Of a stretch of 25,517 nt of DNA, positions 23,085-25,517 are shown piece by piece. The first letter of the stretch is position 1. The number at the start of each line of letters is the position of its first letter. Where the stretch lies: contig JAISZV010000262.1 in assembly GCA_031284475.1 (NCBI GenBank), positions 1 to 25,517 of the forward strand, written 5' to 3'. The position numbers and the translations under genes were made by a program. The stretch is from Proteiniphilum sp. (GTDB taxonomy: Bacteria; Bacteroidota; Bacteroidia; Bacteroidales; Dysgonomonadaceae). A model generated the notes under the pieces. It was not told the DNA's origin. It saw only the letters and a program-made list of their open reading frames with translations, and did no database searches.

Positions 23085-23990
23085 ATGTCGATCATCACCA
23101 TTACAAACTGCCCGGTTTGCGGCAGCGACGATTTGAAGAAAGTTTTTGACGCCGTTGATCATTTCTCAAGCGGAGAGGTATTCCCCGTCTGTGATTGTTC
23201 TCATTGCGGATTCCGCTTCACAAACAATTTTCCTTCGGAAGATACCATAGGAAAATACTACGACTCACCGGACTATATCTCCCATTCCGACTCCCGCAAA
23301 GGATTGAGAAACAAGCTGTACCACTACTTCCGAAAGCGGATGCTAAAAAAGAAAGTCGACCTGGTAGCAGCTCATGCAACCGGTAATCCCATCCGGTTGT
23401 TGGATATTGGCTGCGGTACGGGTTATTTCCTGCAAGCGGCACAGGAACGGGGGTGGATTGTATCGGGCGTAGAAAAAGACGAGAAGGCCCGGGAAAGAGC
23501 AACCGTCCGTTCCGGCCTGAAGATCAACGATGAGAACAGTTTCCGGGAAATAAAGAACGCGTCGTTCGATGCGGTAACCCTCTGGCACGTATTGGAACAC
23601 CTTGAAAAATTGAACGAGACCATCAGCAAAATAAGGAAGATCATCACACCGGAAGGGATTGTCGTGCTTGCGCTCCCCAACTGCCGTTCTTACGACGCAA
23701 GATTCTACAAAGAGCAGTGGGCGGCTTACGACATTCCGCGACATCTTTGGCATTTCGCCCCCGACGCCGTAGAAAAACTACTCGCCACGCACCACCTGAA
23801 AATTGTAAAGAAAATACGTATGCCTTTAGATGCTTTTTACATCTCCCTGCTGAGCGAGAAATATAGAAGCAGCAACCTGTTAACTCAATACGGCAGGGCA
23901 TTCGTAGTGGGCGCAACAGGTTTCTTACGCTCTTTGTTCGACCCCGGACAAGCAAGTTCTATCATTTATATTGCAAAAAAGAACGAATAA
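23085..23990 (+). CDS. SAM-dependent methyltransferase with N-terminal zinc-ribbon-like motif
   Basis: The 301-residue protein has an N-terminal Cys cluster, CPVCG at 9-13 and CDCSHCG at 36-42, likely binding zinc. A class I methyltransferase domain follows with motif I LLDIGCGTGYFL at 105-116 and an acidic motif II near GVEKDEKA. DAVTLWHVLEHLEKLNE and PEGIVVLALPNCRS match the Methyltransf_23 type. DIPRHLWHF is typical of members linked to cell-surface sugar or lipid modification. The substrate is not visible. It is followed by a MerR-type gene after 13 bases and is probably co-transcribed with it from the consensus promoter at 23016-23047. Confidence 0.88.
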   Translation: MSIITITNCPVCGSDDLKKVFDAVDHFSSGEVFPVCDCSHCGFRFTNNFPSEDTIGKYYDSPDYISHSDSRKGLRNKLYHYFRKRMLKKKVDLVAAHATGNPIRLLDIGCGTGYFLQAAQERGWIVSGVEKDEKARERATVRSGLKINDENSFREIKNASFDAVTLWHVLEHLEKLNETISKIRKIITPEGIVVLALPNCRSYDARFYKEQWAAYDIPRHLWHFAPDAVEKLLATHHLKIVKKIRMPLDAFYISLLSEKYRSSNLLTQYGRAFVVGATGFLRSLFDPGQASSIIYIAKKNE

Positions 23991-24003
23991 AAAATAAATT
24001 ATC

Positions 24004-24387
24004 ATGGGAAAAAGAAAAAAACCGATCCGGTTCGACGATAAGCGTCTCTTCTACTCCATCCAGGAAGTGGCCGATCATTTCGCGGTCAACGTATCGCTGT
24101 TGCGTTTCTGGGAAAAGGAGTTCGATAATATCAACCCCAAAAAAACGGCCGGAGGTACGCGCCAGTACACACGGGAAGACATACAGCAGGTGGAAATCGT
24201 GTATCACTTGGTGAAAGAGAAAGGGATGACGCTGGATGGCGCCCGGCAGACGCTGAAATCTAAAAAAGATGAGGAGGAAAAGCGGGTGGAAATGATTTCC
24301 AGACTCACTGAGATCAAAAAAGAACTGCTGTCGCTTGAAACCGAATTCAATCGTCTCCATGAACAACAAAAATACAGTAGAAAATGA
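24004..24387 (+). CDS. MerR-family transcriptional regulator
   Basis: This 127-residue protein has the winged helix-turn-helix of the MerR family: LFYSIQEVADHFAVNVSLLRFWEKEF (about 15-40) with the wing sequence AGGTRQYTREDIQQVEIVYHLVKEKGMTLDGARQTL (about 49-83). The C-terminus (about 86-127, DEEEKRVEMISRLTEIKKELLSLETEF) is a dimerisation coiled coil. No cysteine or other metal-sensor residues follow, so it is not a metal sensor of the MerR/CueR kind. It matches the short conserved MerR-like proteins of Bacteroidota. Its targets are unknown. It follows the methyltransferase by 13 bases and precedes the muramidase gene by 57 bases. Confidence 0.9.
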   Translation: MGKRKKPIRFDDKRLFYSIQEVADHFAVNVSLLRFWEKEFDNINPKKTAGGTRQYTREDIQQVEIVYHLVKEKGMTLDGARQTLKSKKDEEEKRVEMISRLTEIKKELLSLETEFNRLHEQQKYSRK

Positions 24388-24444
24388 TGTAATTATGTAA
24401 TAATTTCCCAAAACCCAAATCCCAAATCGAAAATAATCAACGAT

Positions 24445-25517
24445 ATGAAAATACATTTTTTCCTGCCGGGCCTTTTCTTCTGCGCTTTCATATATGCGCA
24501 AATAACAACGCCCGAACAAGAGACGGGTTCTGTAAAGATTAGCGCCGTCCGAAATGATACTAAACCCAACGTTACGAATGGGGATATTATGCCCGTACCG
24601 ATTGTAGGAGCGGAACGTACCGGAATCTATTTCCCGTTGCTGAAAGGAAAACGGGTCGCCGTGATGACCAACCAAACGGGGATGGCCGGTGATGAACACT
24701 TAGTGGATATGCTGGTGCGGCGGCGGTTCGATGTGGTGGGTATTTTTTCTCCCGAACACGGTTTTCGGGGGACTGCCGACGCGGGGGAGCACGTGGCCGG
24801 TTCGGTTGATGAAAAGACAGGTATTCCCATCTGGTCGCTCTACGGTAGCGGAAGCGGCAAACCGTCGGACAACCAGATGAAAGAGTTTGATGTGCTGCTG
24901 TTCGACCTGCAGGACGTGGGACTCCGCTTCTATACCTATTACGCCAGTATGACCCGCCTGATGGACGCCTGCGCGGAACACAACAAGAGAATGATCGTTC
25001 TCGACCGCCCCAATCCGAACGGGTTTTATGTGGACGGCCCGATCCTTGATATGAAACACAAATCGGGCGTAGGATGGCTGCCTGTCCCGGTAGTACACGG
25101 CATGACGCTCGGCGAACTGGCGTTGATGATCAACGGGGAGAAGTGGCTTCCCGAAGGCAGGGTGTGCGATATAACAGTCGTTCCCTGCGAAAACTACACC
25201 CATCAGACCCGCTATAAACTGCCTATCGCCCCGTCGCCCAACCTTCCCAATATCCACTCTATTTACCTCTACCCTTCCACCTGCCTTTTTGAAGGAACGG
25301 CGATGAGCCTGGGACGGGGAACCTCATTCCCTTTCGAAGCGTATGGGCATCCGCAGTATAAAGGGTCTGACTTTTCATTCACGCCCCGCAGCGTACCCGG
25401 CGCCAAGAACCCGCCTTTGCTCGACAAAAAATGTTATGGCGTGGATCTGCAGGAGGTTGCCGATGAATTGATATGGGAAAACGGGTTCGACCTCTCTTAT
25501 GTGATCGATGCTTACCA
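24445..25517 (+). CDS. DUF1343 exo-beta-N-acetylmuramidase (NamZ-like), cut by window end
   Basis: The frame starting at the ATG at 24445 stays open to the last base, giving 357 codons of a longer gene. A signal peptide (MKIHFFLPGLFFCAFIYAQ) is followed by the DUF1343 domain. Its blocks include RVAVMTNQTGMAGDEHLVDML, SPEHGFRGTADAGEHV (from residue 102), PIWSLYGSGSGKPSDNQM, DVLLFDLQDVGLRFYTYYASM, VLDRPNPNGFYVDGP, PVVHGMTLGEL, and PSPNLPNIHSIYLYPSTCLFEG followed by SLGRGTSFPFE. DUF1343 proteins such as YbbC/NamZ are GH171 exo-N-acetylmuramidases that release MurNAc from peptidoglycan fragments during cell-wall recovery. Export to the periplasm fits that role. The family is clear; the substrate follows from homology. 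Confidence 0.9.
   Translation, partial: MKIHFFLPGLFFCAFIYAQITTPEQETGSVKISAVRNDTKPNVTNGDIMPVPIVGAERTGIYFPLLKGKRVAVMTNQTGMAGDEHLVDMLVRRRFDVVGIFSPEHGFRGTADAGEHVAGSVDEKTGIPIWSLYGSGSGKPSDNQMKEFDVLLFDLQDVGLRFYTYYASMTRLMDACAEHNKRMIVLDRPNPNGFYVDGPILDMKHKSGVGWLPVPVVHGMTLGELALMINGEKWLPEGRVCDITVVPCENYTHQTRYKLPIAPSPNLPNIHSIYLYPSTCLFEGTAMSLGRGTSFPFEAYGHPQYKGSDFSFTPRSVPGAKNPPLLDKKCYGVDLQEVADELIWENGFDLSYVIDAY

Noticed and set aside
23962..24699. 245-codon minus-strand ORF
   Set aside because: It runs antisense across the MerR gene and into the muramidase gene, both of which have strong family motifs.

Overview
The window reads as a chromosomal segment of a Bacteroidota species, most likely order Bacteroidales; I cannot name the genus. 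The evidence is the fused aspartokinase-homoserine dehydrogenase followed by an ApgM-type homoserine kinase and threonine synthase, a Bacteroidota-type LptD, a DUF4468 protein, a polysaccharide lyase/GH88 gene group, and repeated promoters of the Bacteroidota form TTTG-N19-21-TAnnTTTG without clear Shine-Dalgarno sequences.

Layout. (1) 1-600: a small AT-rich membrane protein, possibly coupled to a 33-codon ORF upstream. (2) 630-6041: a threonine operon, thrA - apgM-like kinase - thrC, preceded by a consensus promoter, a 22-codon leader peptide with six Thr and two late Met codons, and a structured leader ending in a U-tract hairpin. This is a classical ribosome-mediated attenuator. (3) 6126-10261: lptD (outer-membrane LPS insertion), convergent with and overlapping rarA (replication fork maintenance). 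(4) 10390-12204: a PlsC-type acyltransferase whose C-terminus looks cut short, a decayed lipoprotein gene with three lesions, and a solitary HigA-type antitoxin whose promoter is covered by two palindromes. (5) 12220-12542: a non-coding stretch packed with palindromes, including a 111-bp inverted-repeat element. (6) 12543-15158: alaS. (7) 15159-15539: alaS promoter, a strong hairpin and a tandem array of 22-bp units that can each fold. (8) 15540-20397: a minus-strand group of secreted enzymes (heparinase II/III-like lyase, GH88 unsaturated uronyl hydrolase, right-handed beta-helix protein), a compact uronic-acid polysaccharide degradation locus without SusC/SusD in view. (9) 20499-22396: a DUF4468 protein and a DUF4143-type AAA ATPase. 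(10) 22517-22888: a terminator-like hairpin and a C-terminal remnant of a CBM9-like protein. (11) 23085-25517: methyltransferase, MerR-family regulator and the start of a DUF1343 (NamZ-type) muramidase.

How the genes work together. ThrA makes aspartyl phosphate and later homoserine, the ApgM-like protein is inferred to phosphorylate homoserine, and ThrC makes threonine; the leader peptide senses charged tRNA-Thr and perhaps tRNA-Met. In the lyase locus, the heparinase-fold enzyme and perhaps the beta-helix protein would cut an acidic polysaccharide by beta-elimination, and GH88 would remove the unsaturated uronate from the products. Two decayed genes, a fold-back element and an orphan antitoxin mark 11.1-12.5 kb and 22.5-22.9 kb as turnover sites between otherwise housekeeping genes.
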